Of a DNA stretch of 14,975 nt, positions 6,946 through 14,049 are shown piece after piece (the stretch's first letter is position 1; the number at the start of each line of letters is the position of its first letter). Both the position numbers and the translations under genes were made by a program. A model generated the notes under the pieces. It searched no databases, was not told where the DNA came from, and was given only the letters and a program-made list of their open reading frames with translations. Location: assembly GCA_025451135.1 (NCBI GenBank), contig JANWKW010000165.1, forward strand, positions 1-14,975, read 5' to 3'. Source of the DNA: Vulcanimicrobiia bacterium (GTDB taxonomy: Bacteria; Vulcanimicrobiota; Vulcanimicrobiia; Vulcanimicrobiales; Vulcanimicrobiaceae).

Positions 6946-8122
6946 TGCCTTGACCGCCGCCGATGCAGGCGGACGCGACGCCGTAGCCGCTGCCCTTCTG
7001 CTGCAGGTCGTGCAGCGTCGTGAGCGCCAGACGCGCGCCCGACGCGCCGAGCGGATGACCGAGCGAGATCGCGCCGCCGTGCGGGTTGAGACGCATCCCG
7101 GTGCTCTTCATCGCGCGCATGCATGCGATCACTTGCGGCGCGAACGCCTCGTTGATCTCCATCACGCCCAAGTCGCTCTCGGCGATGCCGGCGCGTTGCA
7201 GCGCCTTCGGGATCGCGAAGGCGGGGCCGATGCCCATCACGTCCGGATCGACGCCGACCACGGCCGAGCCGACCAGTCGACCGATCCACGTCAGTCCGTC
7301 GGCGCGTGCCTGTTTGACGGTCGTCAAGACCAGCGCGGCCGCACCGTCGGTGATGCCGCTCGCGTTGCCCGGCGTGATCACGCCGCCCTTGCGGAAGCGT
7401 GCCGGCAGCTTGCCGAGCTTCTCGAGCGAGAGGCCGGCGCGCGGACCCTCGTCGGTGTCGACCATGACGGTCGTGCCTTTGGGACCGGGCACGTTCACGC
7501 CCACGATCTCGTCCGCGAAGTAGCCCGAGGCCTGCGCGGCCAGCGCGTTCGTCTGGCTCTCGAGGGCGAACGCATCGCATTCCTCGCGCGAGACGCCGTA
7601 GCGTTCGGCCAGATTCTCGGCCGTCACGGCCATCGGCAGGCCGTTGTACGAGTCGGTCAGCGCCTCCCAGAGCGTGTCCTCGAACTTCACGTCCTGGCCG
7701 AGTTTGAAGCCGTCGCGCGCGCCGCGGACGACGTGCGGCGCCTGGCTCATGTTCTCGGTGCCGCCGGCCAGGGCGTAGCGGGCCTGCCCGAGGGTCAGCG
7801 TCTGGGCGGCCGAGATGACCGCCTGGAGGCCGGAGCCGCACAGGCGGTTGAGGGTCAGGGCCGGCGTGCCGACCGGGATCCCGGTCCGCAGGCCGACGTG
7901 GCGGGCCAGGTAGATCGCGTCGGCGCTGGTCTGCATGACGTTCCCGAAGACGATCTCGTCGATCGCCTCCTTGGGGACGCCGCTGCGGGCCAGGGCCCCC
8001 TCGGCGGCGGCTACGGCCAGGTCGGTGGCCGTCAGCGCGGCCAGGGTTCCGCCGAAATTGCCGAACGGCGTGCGCGCGCCGGCAAGAACGACGACGTCGT
8101 TGTCGTGAATCGGGTTGCTCAT
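6920..8122 (-). CDS. acetyl-CoA acetyltransferase (thiolase II)
   Basis: Encodes 400 residues, typical for a biosynthetic/degradative thiolase. It condenses two acetyl-CoA to acetoacetyl-CoA or cleaves 3-ketoacyl-CoA. The nucleophile C95 lies in LNRLCGSGLQ. The other catalytic residues are H356 in SLGHPLGASGAR and C386 in ASACIGGGQG, and NEAF at 324-327 is also conserved. GARTPFGNFGG at the N-terminus fixes the start at the ATG at 8122-8120; the frame runs on upstream through the antisense of the regulator gene and should be ignored. With hbd and crotonase at 2719-4354 it supplies the complete acetyl-CoA to crotonyl-CoA set. The start lies 60 bases from the divergent Crp-type gene, so the two promoters share a very short region. 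I saw no strong ribosome-binding site before the ATG. AtoB/PhaA versus FadA type cannot be decided here. Confidence 0.94.
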   Translation of the reverse strand: MSNPIHDNDVVVLAGARTPFGNFGGTLAALTATDLAVAAAEGALARSGVPKEAIDEIVFGNVMQTSADAIYLARHVGLRTGIPVGTPALTLNRLCGSGLQAVISAAQTLTLGQARYALAGGTENMSQAPHVVRGARDGFKLGQDVKFEDTLWEALTDSYNGLPMAVTAENLAERYGVSREECDAFALESQTNALAAQASGYFADEIVGVNVPGPKGTTVMVDTDEGPRAGLSLEKLGKLPARFRKGGVITPGNASGITDGAAALVLTTVKQARADGLTWIGRLVGSAVVGVDPDVMGIGPAFAIPKALQRAGIAESDLGVMEINEAFAPQVIACMRAMKSTGMRLNPHGGAISLGHPLGASGARLALTTLHDLQQKGSGYGVASACIGGGQGIAAVFVAD

Positions 8123-8182
8123 GGATGGCCGACACTTCTGCGGCAGGCTCGCCAACCTTTCTCCTCTAATGGAGGGCCTGCA

Positions 8183-9130
8183 ATGCCAGTAAACCGACAA
8201 GCCGCCATCACGCTCGACGCCCGCTCCCTCCAGCAGGCCACCAAGACCGAGCAGATCCTCGAAGCCTTCGACAAGCTGACCATGAACGCGATCCTCGAGA
8301 TCAATGAGGAGAGCGACCCGCGGGCGCTGCGCAACGAGATGAATCAGCTCCGGGCCGGCCGGTTCTCCTGGGACGCCCGCAACCTGGGCGGCAACCGCTG
8401 GACCGTCCGGCTCGAGCGCATCGACGAGAACGCCGACGGCGAGCTGTTCCTGCAGCACGTCGTGCCGTTCGGCTCGGCCAAGGCGTCGACCATCAAAGAG
8501 CTGGCCAGCCAGATGAGCGAGCGCCACTTCAAGGCCGGCGACACCATCTTCGACGAAGGCGAGATGTGGCCGTACATCGGCATCGTAAAGACCGGCAAGG
8601 CCATCCTCACCCTGCTCTCGCCCGACGGCAAGACGCACACCATCGGCGAACGCCTGACCCACGACACGCTCAACGAGAGCGGCTCGTTCGACGGCGGCGG
8701 CGCCACCACGCGCGCCGAAGCGCTCACGGACGTCACCATCGTCACCCTGCCGAGCGAAGCCTTCATGCACGCCTGCAAGAACGACGCCGAACTCGCGCTC
8801 GGATTCCTGATCGCGTCGTCGCAAGCGCGCCGCCGCTCGATCGACACGATCGCCGACCTCGCGTTCGCGCACGTGCTGCAACGCGTCGCCAAGTTCTTGC
8901 TCGGCTACGCGCGCACGTCGGTCGGCATGACCAAGGGCCTCCCGGGCGTCGAGACCCTCTCCCAGGCGCAGATCGCCGCCGCCGCCGGCACCGTCCGCGA
9001 CATGGCGGCCCGGGCGCTGCTGCGCCTCAAGAACGCCAACGCCGTCGAACTCGATCGCGGCCGCGTGAAGGCGATCGACCGCTCGCGCCTCGAGGCCTTC
9101 GCCCACAACGTGCAGGCGCCGCCGGTCTGA
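8183..9130 (+). CDS. Crp/Fnr-family regulator with N-terminal DUF2249 domain
   Basis: Encodes 315 residues, about 90 longer than a normal Crp/Fnr protein. Residues 10-80 match DUF2249: LDARSL, ILEAFDKLTMNAILEIN, the DPRALRNEM turn and AGRFSWDARNLGGNRW. DUF2249 is a small SirA/TusA-like fold often found with hemerythrin and nitrogen-oxide genes. Residues 100-200 are a cyclic-nucleotide-binding-type beta roll (HFKAGDTIFDEGE, then FDGGGATTRAEALTDVTIVTLPSEAF). The phosphate cassette is degenerate: the usual GE...RSA becomes NE...ATT, so cAMP binding is doubtful. Residues 225-305 form the Crp winged helix with LSQAQIAAAAGTVRDMAARAL as the recognition region. Only one cysteine (C198) is present, so no FNR iron-sulfur cluster. 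The ATG at 8183 has GGAGG seven bases upstream. It probably controls itself and the divergent thiolase operon. Confidence 0.92.
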   Translation: MPVNRQAAITLDARSLQQATKTEQILEAFDKLTMNAILEINEESDPRALRNEMNQLRAGRFSWDARNLGGNRWTVRLERIDENADGELFLQHVVPFGSAKASTIKELASQMSERHFKAGDTIFDEGEMWPYIGIVKTGKAILTLLSPDGKTHTIGERLTHDTLNESGSFDGGGATTRAEALTDVTIVTLPSEAFMHACKNDAELALGFLIASSQARRRSIDTIADLAFAHVLQRVAKFLLGYARTSVGMTKGLPGVETLSQAQIAAAAGTVRDMAARALLRLKNANAVELDRGRVKAIDRSRLEAFAHNVQAPPV

Positions 9131-9133
9131 CCG

Positions 9134-9150
9134 TCACGCGTACGGCGTGA
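9134..9150. other. stop-codon hairpin between convergent genes
   Basis: TCACGC at 9134-9139 pairs perfectly with GCGTGA at 9145-9150 around a five-base loop. The hairpin begins four bases after the regulator stop and contains the stop codon of the YbjN-like gene. There is no T-run on either strand, so it is not a classical intrinsic terminator. It may pause transcription of the two convergent units. Confidence 0.3.
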
Positions 9151-9652
9151 ACTCGCCGATATACTTGTCGAGCAGCGGGATGCTCTGGAGGACCGTCCGG
9201 AACGACGCCTCCGGGTATCCCGACTCGAGCGTGAACTTGTACGAAGCGTAGACGTCGTTCTCGTCGTCCGCACCCCAGAAGAAGAACGTCTCGTAGTTCA
9301 TCTTGAGCAACGTGCGCGCGAGCGTCGCCGCCTTCTTCGCCTTCACGATGTCGATGTAGCCGCCCTTATAGTGCGGGTAGACCATGATGTTGAGGGTGTT
9401 CTGATCCGTGACGCCCACGACGACCTCGAGCGCCTGCGCGTTCTTGAGGCCGGTCGTGAGCAGGCCTGCGTAGTTCCACTTGTTCTTCTCCGACTGGACG
9501 AACGTGATGCCCGCGTCGCTCTGCCCGTAGCTCGCGAGCGTCGCCCCGACCTTCGCGAGCGTCACGGCCCGATCGGACGCGTCGTCGGCACGGGTCGCGG
9601 CGGGGAAGAGCGCTACGGCGCATAGCGCGAGGAGGGCGATCGTTCTGCGCAT
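9134..9652 (-). CDS. secreted YbjN-like protein
   Basis: Encodes 172 residues. A Sec signal peptide (MRRTIALLALCAVALFPAATRA, cleavage probably after residue 22) precedes a compact alpha/beta domain. The C-terminal half carries AATLARTLLKMNYETFFFWG, then DENDVYASYKFTLESGYPEASFRTVL. This resembles the YbjN / type III secretion chaperone-like fold, in which a 'LL..N....F..' helix is followed by paired strands and a helix. The match is by eye and no catalytic residues are expected. The family usually acts in protein-protein contacts and its role outside the cytoplasm is unknown. The ATG at 9652 has GGAG about six bases upstream. It is 61 bases after the GT-C gene on the same strand and converges with the regulator gene, with three bases between stops. 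Confidence 0.78.
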   Translation of the reverse strand: MRRTIALLALCAVALFPAATRADDASDRAVTLAKVGATLASYGQSDAGITFVQSEKNKWNYAGLLTTGLKNAQALEVVVGVTDQNTLNIMVYPHYKGGYIDIVKAKKAATLARTLLKMNYETFFFWGADDENDVYASYKFTLESGYPEASFRTVLQSIPLLDKYIGEFTPYA

Positions 9653-9691
9653 CGAGACTCCGTTCTAGCAAGCGATAGACCGCCCGTATTC

Positions 9692-9706
9692 GCCGCCCCG
9701 GGCGGC
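9692..9706 (-). terminator. weak GC hairpin after the GT-C gene
   Basis: GCCGCC at 9692-9697 pairs with GGCGGC at 9701-9706 with a three-base loop, eight bases after the GT-C stop in the minus-strand direction. No T-run follows, so this may be only an attenuating or mRNA-stabilising hairpin within the 61-base gap before the YbjN-like gene. Confidence 0.3.
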
Positions 9707-9713
9707 CGTCATC

Positions 9714-11468
9714 TTACGGCGCGACGATCGCGCTCGACCGGTCCTCGAAGAGCACCCGCCCGCACGACAGCCCGGCCGCGCCGGCCGGGAGCGCGAGCAG
9801 CAGACCGCTGCCGGTCGCGCGGGCCCGCGCACACGCCTCGCCCGGCTCCGCGTCGTAGGCGTCGACCCCGGGGCGCAGCAGGGTCGCCGCGCCGGCCGGT
9901 AACCGGACCACGACGACGCGACCGAACGTCGTCGCCGCGAACGCGTCGAATGCGCCGGCCGGGACGCCGGCAGCGCCGTAGCGATCCGCCAGATACGCGG
10001 CCGGACGCGCGCCCGCGAGCCCGCCCGCCCAGGCCGTCGCGAGGCAGAACGCCGCCGCCCCGATCGCGAACCGCGGCGTGCCGCGGCGCGCGAGCGCGAG
10101 CGCGGTGCCGACCAGCGCGGCGACGATGACGGCGATCCGCACGTCGTGGGACGCGGCGTCGCTCCAATAGACGCTCCAGACGCCGGCGATCCCGACGACG
10201 CTCGCCACGATGGCCGCCGGGATCAGCGCGACGACGAGGCGGCCGCGCAGCATGCACAGCGCGGACGCGCCGAGCGCGACGAACGGCAGCGCGTAGCGCA
10301 GCGATTGCCCGTTCGCCAATTGCGGCACGTCGTTCGTATAGCCGAACGGGACGATCAGGAAGAGCGCGAGCGACGCGAACGCCGCCCAGCGCAGCCAACC
10401 CTCGCGGGCGAAGGCGATCGACGCGGTCGCGACCAGCATCAGCGCCGCCCAGACCGGCCCTGCCGTCCATGCCGCGGCGACGAGCACGCCGACGCAACCG
10501 GGAAGATGCGCCGCGATCGACGTGCCCGCACTGCCCGGGTACCATGTGCTCGCGGGAGGGACGATCGCGCCTGCCAGGAGCGCGAGATCGCGCAGTGCCC
10601 AGATCCCGAGCGGCGCGAACGCGAGCAGCCGCAGCGCCGGGGCCGCAGCGCGCGCGCGCGGGATCGACGCGGCGATCGCCGCGAGCACCCATCCGTACGG
10701 CTTCAGCAACGCGACCACGGCGAGTGCCGCCGGCCGCGACGCCGCCAGCGCTTCGAGGAAGAATGCCGCCAGCCATAGATCGTTCTGGAGTGAGACGACT
10801 TGCGCGGACGCGACCGACGTGGCGAGGAGCGCGCAGGCGATCGACGTCCCGAGCAGCGCCGGGTTGCCGTTGGCGACGGCGATCGCGCGCAAGCGCAGGC
10901 CGAGCACGAGGGCCGGCAGCAGACCGGAGAGACCGGCCACGGCCGGACCGCCGACCGCGAACAAGGCGCTCGCGAAGAGTTCCGACCCGCTGGGATACCA
11001 CCAGTAGCGCGTTCCGGTCGTCCACACGCCATGGTGGACCACCCAGGACGCCGCGTTGGGCAGATGATAGCCGAGCGAATCGCCGTCCATCAGCGGCCGG
11101 ACCGCCGCCGGCCACGCGATCGCGACGAGCGCGCACACCAGGACGGCCAGATCCCACGACGGGCCGGGGGCGGACGCGTCGCGGTCCGTCCAGCCGACGC
11201 GACGGATCCGCCAGGCCGCGACCGCGGACAACGCGATCCACAGCGCGGGCGCGTAGAGCACGTCGCACAGACCGAGCGCGAGCGGCAGCCCGATGCCGAG
11301 CGCGCCGGCGCTCGCGGCTCGCGCTACCGCGCTGCGGTCGTTCCCGCAGATCGCGGGAGCGCAAAACCAAAGGCCGGCGAGCCAAAGCCCGCCGGCGAGA
11401 TCTTGGATCGATGCGGCCGAGAACGGCGGGAGATGCAGCAAGGATGCGTCATTCTCCGCGCCGCCCAC
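9714..11468 (-). CDS. polytopic membrane protein, GT-C glycosyltransferase-like
   Basis: Encodes 584 residues with roughly a dozen hydrophobic spans and a soluble C-terminal tail of about 90 residues. The first extracytoplasmic loop has MDGDSLGYHLPNAASWV (127-143), with acidic D128 and D130 followed by YHLP. YWWYPSGSELFASALF follows at 155-170. This acid-plus-YHLP loop and the 'yPsG.E' motif are typical of GT-C fold transferases (the ArnT/PMT and related families), which move a sugar from a polyprenyl-phosphate donor to lipid or protein outside the membrane. Donor and acceptor are unknown. The start is GTG at 11468, 23 bases after the preceding gene's stop, with a weak ribosome-binding site; a TTG ten codons further in is possible. 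Some similar proteins are annotated only as hypothetical membrane proteins, so the activity is inferred. Confidence 0.75.
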   Translation of the reverse strand: MGGAENDASLLHLPPFSAASIQDLAGGLWLAGLWFCAPAICGNDRSAVARAASAGALGIGLPLALGLCDVLYAPALWIALSAVAAWRIRRVGWTDRDASAPGPSWDLAVLVCALVAIAWPAAVRPLMDGDSLGYHLPNAASWVVHHGVWTTGTRYWWYPSGSELFASALFAVGGPAVAGLSGLLPALVLGLRLRAIAVANGNPALLGTSIACALLATSVASAQVVSLQNDLWLAAFFLEALAASRPAALAVVALLKPYGWVLAAIAASIPRARAAAPALRLLAFAPLGIWALRDLALLAGAIVPPASTWYPGSAGTSIAAHLPGCVGVLVAAAWTAGPVWAALMLVATASIAFAREGWLRWAAFASLALFLIVPFGYTNDVPQLANGQSLRYALPFVALGASALCMLRGRLVVALIPAAIVASVVGIAGVWSVYWSDAASHDVRIAVIVAALVGTALALARRGTPRFAIGAAAFCLATAWAGGLAGARPAAYLADRYGAAGVPAGAFDAFAATTFGRVVVVRLPAGAATLLRPGVDAYDAEPGEACARARATGSGLLLALPAGAAGLSCGRVLFEDRSSAIVAP

Positions 11469-11491
11469 ACCCGGCCTGGTGGTGGAGGAGG

Positions 11492-11908
11492 TTAGTGGAT
11501 GCGGTAGACGTCGGCCGTTTCGGACGGGTTGACGACGGCGCTATGCACCTTCGGTCCGCTGCAACGCTGGCCGTCGGCTCCGATCGCGATCCTCATGCGC
11601 AGCGTCTGTCCGGGGAAGACGTCGTCGATCGCGCACGACGAGGTGCGGTTGGCGATGTTGGCGGTCACCAGATAGCGGCCCGGCGCCACGTGGATGTTGG
11701 TGAAAAAGCCGTGGCGATCGGTGACGGCCGACTCGACGACCGGGGCGTTCGTGTCGAGCGGCAAGCGATAGATCGCCACCGCCGCATCGGCGATCGGCCG
11801 GCCGTTCGCGAGATCGACGACGTAGCCGGCGACGCCGCCGGTATCCGCCGCGATCGCGGGAAGCGTCATCGCGGCGAGCAAGCCGAGCGTCAAGAATGTT
11901 TTTCTCAT
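11492..11908 (-). CDS. secreted carboxypeptidase-regulatory-like (beta-sandwich) protein
   Basis: Encodes 138 residues. A signal peptide (MRKTFLTLGLLAAMTLPAIA, cleavage near residue 20-21) is followed by one carboxypeptidase D regulatory-like beta sandwich. The evidence for that fold is GGVAGYVVDLANGRPIADAAVAIYR, the turn VTDRHGFFTNIHVAPGRYLVTA (residues 62-83), and a final strand. In this fold 'G.V.D...G.P...A.V.......T...G.F....L..G.Y.....' is the usual pattern; it commonly serves as a binding or transport-anchor module. Two cysteines (C92 and C116) could form a disulfide. The ATG at 11908 has AGAAGG about five bases upstream. Its gene is 59 bases after the PDZ protease and 23 bases before the GT-C gene, so it probably belongs to the same transcript. 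Function unknown. Confidence 0.83.
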   Translation of the reverse strand: MRKTFLTLGLLAAMTLPAIAADTGGVAGYVVDLANGRPIADAAVAIYRLPLDTNAPVVESAVTDRHGFFTNIHVAPGRYLVTANIANRTSSCAIDDVFPGQTLRMRIAIGADGQRCSGPKVHSAVVNPSETADVYRIH

Positions 11909-11967
11909 GCAAGCCTTCTACCGCCGGTTCGCCGATGCGAAACGGCTCCAGCAGGGAAGCGGCCGCT

Positions 11968-12942
11968 TTAGGAAGCGAGCGCCCTCACGGCTTCGTCGAA
12001 CGTGCCGACCGGGATGACGCGAACGTCGCGCTGATCCTTGATCTCCGCGTAATTCTCGAGCGGCACCAAGAAGACGGTCGCCCCCGCGCGGCGCGCGGCG
12101 ACCAACTTCTGCATCGTCCCGGCGATCTCGCCGACCTTGCCGTCGCTGTCGAGCGTACCGGTTCCGGCGATCCGCTCGTTCGCGTGCGCGCCCGACGGGC
12201 GCAGCGTCCGATAGATCTCCAGGGCGAACATCAAGCCGCCCGAACCGCCCGAGACGTTGTGGATCGCGAACCGCACCGGAACGGGCGGCGGCGGGACCTT
12301 CTGCAGTTCGCCGATGTACACGCCCAGCTTGGTCTTCCCGTCCAAGGCGATCGTGGCGACCGTGCGCTCCGCGTGCCGCCCGCCCCGCAGGTAGGCGATC
12401 CGGACGACCGCGCCCGGCCGGACGCGCGTCAGCGCGTCGCGCAGTCCGGCGACAGTACGCACGGGCGCGCCGTCAACTCCGACGAGCACGTCGCCCGCGC
12501 GCAGACCGGCGTGCGAGGCGGGCGCGACGCCGCTGACGACGACCTGCGTCGTGACCGGACCGACCCGGAACCCGGCGGCGCGCTCGGCGACGTAGACCGA
12601 GATGTTCTGGCTGTCGTGCATCGCGTCGCGCATCAGCGACTCGAACCGCCCCGGCGTCACGCTCGCGGGGATGACGTCCGCGGTCCTGACCACGCGGACG
12701 CCCGGGAAGAACGCGTCGATCAGGGTGAACGGCGCGGCGTCGGGCAGCAGCGAGACGTCGGTCATGTAGAGATGAACGCCGGGAGAGGCATGCCCGGGGA
12801 CCGAGACGATCGAGTCCAGATCGAGGGCCGTGCCGGGCAGCAGCAGCGAGTACGGCGTCGGCCAGAACGTGCCGACGGCCGCCACGATGGCGGCCGCCAA
12901 GTAGACGATGAGGCGCGTGCGGTCGAACCGGAGGCGCTTCAC
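11968..12942 (-). CDS. PDZ domain / Lon-like serine protease (YlbL/SepM type)
   Basis: Encodes 324 residues. An N-terminal signal anchor (LIVYLAAAIVAAVGTFWPTP, residues 11-30) holds the protein outside the membrane. It is followed by a PDZ domain (about 130-205: VVVSGVAPASHAGLRAGDVLVGVDG, then VRIAYLRGG) and a Lon-type proteolytic domain. The catalytic dyad is visible: S234 in NVSGGSGGLMFALEIY and K279 in KVGEIAGTMQKLVAARRAGAT. ERIAGTGTLDSDGKVGEI is the Lon-fold signature. Relatives in Firmicutes cleave exported proteins or peptides (SepM processes a competence peptide; YlbL clears a division inhibitor). The start is GTG at 12942, ten bases after the upstream stop, with no clear ribosome-binding site. 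Its place after rsmD and coaD mirrors the Bacillus ylbH-coaD-ylbL order. Confidence 0.92.
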   Translation of the reverse strand: MKRLRFDRTRLIVYLAAAIVAAVGTFWPTPYSLLLPGTALDLDSIVSVPGHASPGVHLYMTDVSLLPDAAPFTLIDAFFPGVRVVRTADVIPASVTPGRFESLMRDAMHDSQNISVYVAERAAGFRVGPVTTQVVVSGVAPASHAGLRAGDVLVGVDGAPVRTVAGLRDALTRVRPGAVVRIAYLRGGRHAERTVATIALDGKTKLGVYIGELQKVPPPPVPVRFAIHNVSGGSGGLMFALEIYRTLRPSGAHANERIAGTGTLDSDGKVGEIAGTMQKLVAARRAGATVFLVPLENYAEIKDQRDVRVIPVGTFDEAVRALAS

Positions 12943-12952
12943 GTCGAGCGCA

Positions 12953-13522
12953 CTAGGCTTCGACGGAGTGCATCGCGGTCGTCTCGTCCACGACCGTGGC
13001 CGTCTCGGCCGTCTGCAGGTCGAACGCGGCGCGTTTCGCCTTGGCCGCGGCGTCGGCCAGCGGCTGGGAGGCGGGCGCGGCCGGCGTCTTGGTGAGCGAC
13101 TCGCGGCCCTTGCGGATCGACGCGACGGCGGCGCTCATGCGCGCTTCCATCTCGCCGAGCACCTGGACGGCGTAGTGGTCGGCGCCCTCGCGGATCTTGC
13201 GGGCGCGCTCTTCGGCTTCGCGCAGCACCACCTCGGCGGTCGTGCGGGCGCGCTGGACGATCTCGTTTTGATCGACCAGTTCGTCGTGTTTGGACGAGGC
13301 CTCGGTGACGATCGACTCCGCCTTCTCTTGGGCGGCGCGAATCATGCGGTCGTGACCGTCGGCGATGATCTTCGCGCGACCGACCTCCTCGGGGAGCGAC
13401 GAGCGGATCTTCTCGATCATCTCGACCAGACGCTCTTCCGAGAGGATGCGATAGCCGGCGGGGAGCCACGTACCTTCGTGGACGTAGCCTTCGAGTTTGT
13501 CCAGGACGCGATAGACCGACAT
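12953..13522 (-). CDS. conserved coiled-coil protein encoded beside coaD
   Basis: Encodes 189 residues. A short N-terminal part (residues 1-45) reads SVYRVLDKLEGYV, YRILSEERLVEMIEKIRSSLPEEV. A long charged helix follows (about 45-140), rich in Ala, Glu, Lys and Arg, with repeats like ERARKIREGADHYA and AQEKAESIVTEA. It ends in ASIRKGRESL and an Ala/Pro-rich tail of about 45 residues. The pattern resembles DivIVA and the ATP synthase b subunit, and matches an uncharacterised 'ATPase'-annotated family that sits next to coaD in many Clostridia. There is no Walker motif, so an ATPase label would be wrong. The start is ATG at 13522, with GGAGG six bases upstream; the TTG two codons earlier would sit too close to it. 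A membrane-septum, scaffolding or RNA-related role is possible but unproven. Confidence 0.87.
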   Translation of the reverse strand: MSVYRVLDKLEGYVHEGTWLPAGYRILSEERLVEMIEKIRSSLPEEVGRAKIIADGHDRMIRAAQEKAESIVTEASSKHDELVDQNEIVQRARTTAEVVLREAEERARKIREGADHYAVQVLGEMEARMSAAVASIRKGRESLTKTPAAPASQPLADAAAKAKRAAFDLQTAETATVVDETTAMHSVEA

Positions 13523-13528
13523 TGGCAA

Positions 13529-13533
13529 CCTCC
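13529..13533 (-). promoter_or_regulatory. ribosome-binding site deciding the coiled-coil gene start
   Basis: On the minus strand GGAGG immediately follows the coaD stop (TAAC-GGAGG) and sits six bases before the ATG at 13522. This spacing favours that ATG over the upstream TTG at 13528, which directly abuts the site. Confidence 0.7.
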
Positions 13534-13534
13534 G

Positions 13535-14044
13535 TTACGATGCGTTGAGGCTGGAACGGCGCGCGGCCATCACGCGCAGGACCGGCTCGGGGACGAGAGC
13601 GGCGACCTCGCCGCCCAGGAAGAAGACTTCTTTCACCATGCTCGAGCTGACGAACGAATACTTCTGATCCGACATCAGGAACATCGTGTCGACGCTCGAG
13701 AGCGCCCGGTTCATCAGGGCGGTGGACATCTCGCTCTCGAAGTCCGAGACGACCCGCAATCCCTTGACGATCACGTCGGCCTTCTGGGCCTTGACGTAGT
13801 CGGCGAGCAGCCCGCGGAAGTTCTCGACCCGGACGTTCGGCAGGTGGGCGACGCACTCCGAGAGCATCTGCTCGCGCGCCTGCAGGTCGAACATGGGATC
13901 GCGTTTCTGCGGATTGACCACGACGGCGACGATGAGTTCGCCGAAACAGCGCGCTGCGCGTTCGATGACGTCGAGATGCCCGTTGGTCGGCGGGTCGAAG
14001 GATCCCGGGTAGACGGCGCGCGTCGAGGCGGGGCCGTCAGCCAT
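13535..14044 (-). CDS. coaD: phosphopantetheine adenylyltransferase
   Basis: Encodes 169 residues, the usual CoaD length plus a short N-terminal lead. It transfers AMP from ATP to 4'-phosphopantetheine to make dephospho-CoA, the next-to-last step of CoA synthesis, in the cytoplasm as a hexamer. The nucleotidyltransferase motif is AVYPGSFDPPTNGH with H23 in TNGH. GLRVVSDFESE (95-105) corresponds to the conserved GLR.(V/I)SDFE.E loop, and FVSSSMVKEV (131-140) is the ISS(T/S)xVKE adenylate-binding motif. The start is ATG at 14044 with TAGGGA just upstream, five bases after the rsmD stop. Co-occurrence with rsmD is one of the commonest gene pairs in bacteria, which strengthens both calls. Confidence 0.97.
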   Translation of the reverse strand: MADGPASTRAVYPGSFDPPTNGHLDVIERAARCFGELIVAVVVNPQKRDPMFDLQAREQMLSECVAHLPNVRVENFRGLLADYVKAQKADVIVKGLRVVSDFESEMSTALMNRALSSVDTMFLMSDQKYSFVSSSMVKEVFFLGGEVAALVPEPVLRVMAARRSSLNAS

Positions 14045-14049
14045 CTTCC

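Noticed and set aside
8123..9106. Upstream extension of the thiolase frame through the regulator region
   Set aside because: It is antisense to the regulator and has no thiolase similarity; the thiolase N-terminus fits the ATG at 8122.
6767..9130. Single 787-codon plus-strand open frame running through the thiolase region into the regulator
   Set aside because: The first two thirds are antisense to an unmistakable thiolase with all catalytic residues. Only the part from 8183, with its own GGAGG site, is the regulator. Long antisense frames are expected at this GC content.
8183..9130. FNR-type oxygen sensor
   Set aside because: Only one cysteine is present, so the four-cysteine iron-sulfur site is absent.
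9709..11385. 558-codon minus-strand frame overlapping the GT-C gene
   Set aside because: Its product is arginine-rich low-complexity sequence, while the overlapping frame gives clean membrane spans and the YHLP loop.
11485..11500. Strong plus-strand AGGAGG followed by GTG/ATG
   Set aside because: The ATG stops after two codons, and the GTG frame is antisense to the secreted beta-sandwich gene with no protein-like composition.
11957..11968. Perfect 12-base palindrome AAGCGGCCGCTT after the PDZ protease gene
   Set aside because: It has no loop, T-run or second copy, and GC-rich palindromes of this size occur by chance here. An operator for the next gene is possible but unsupported.
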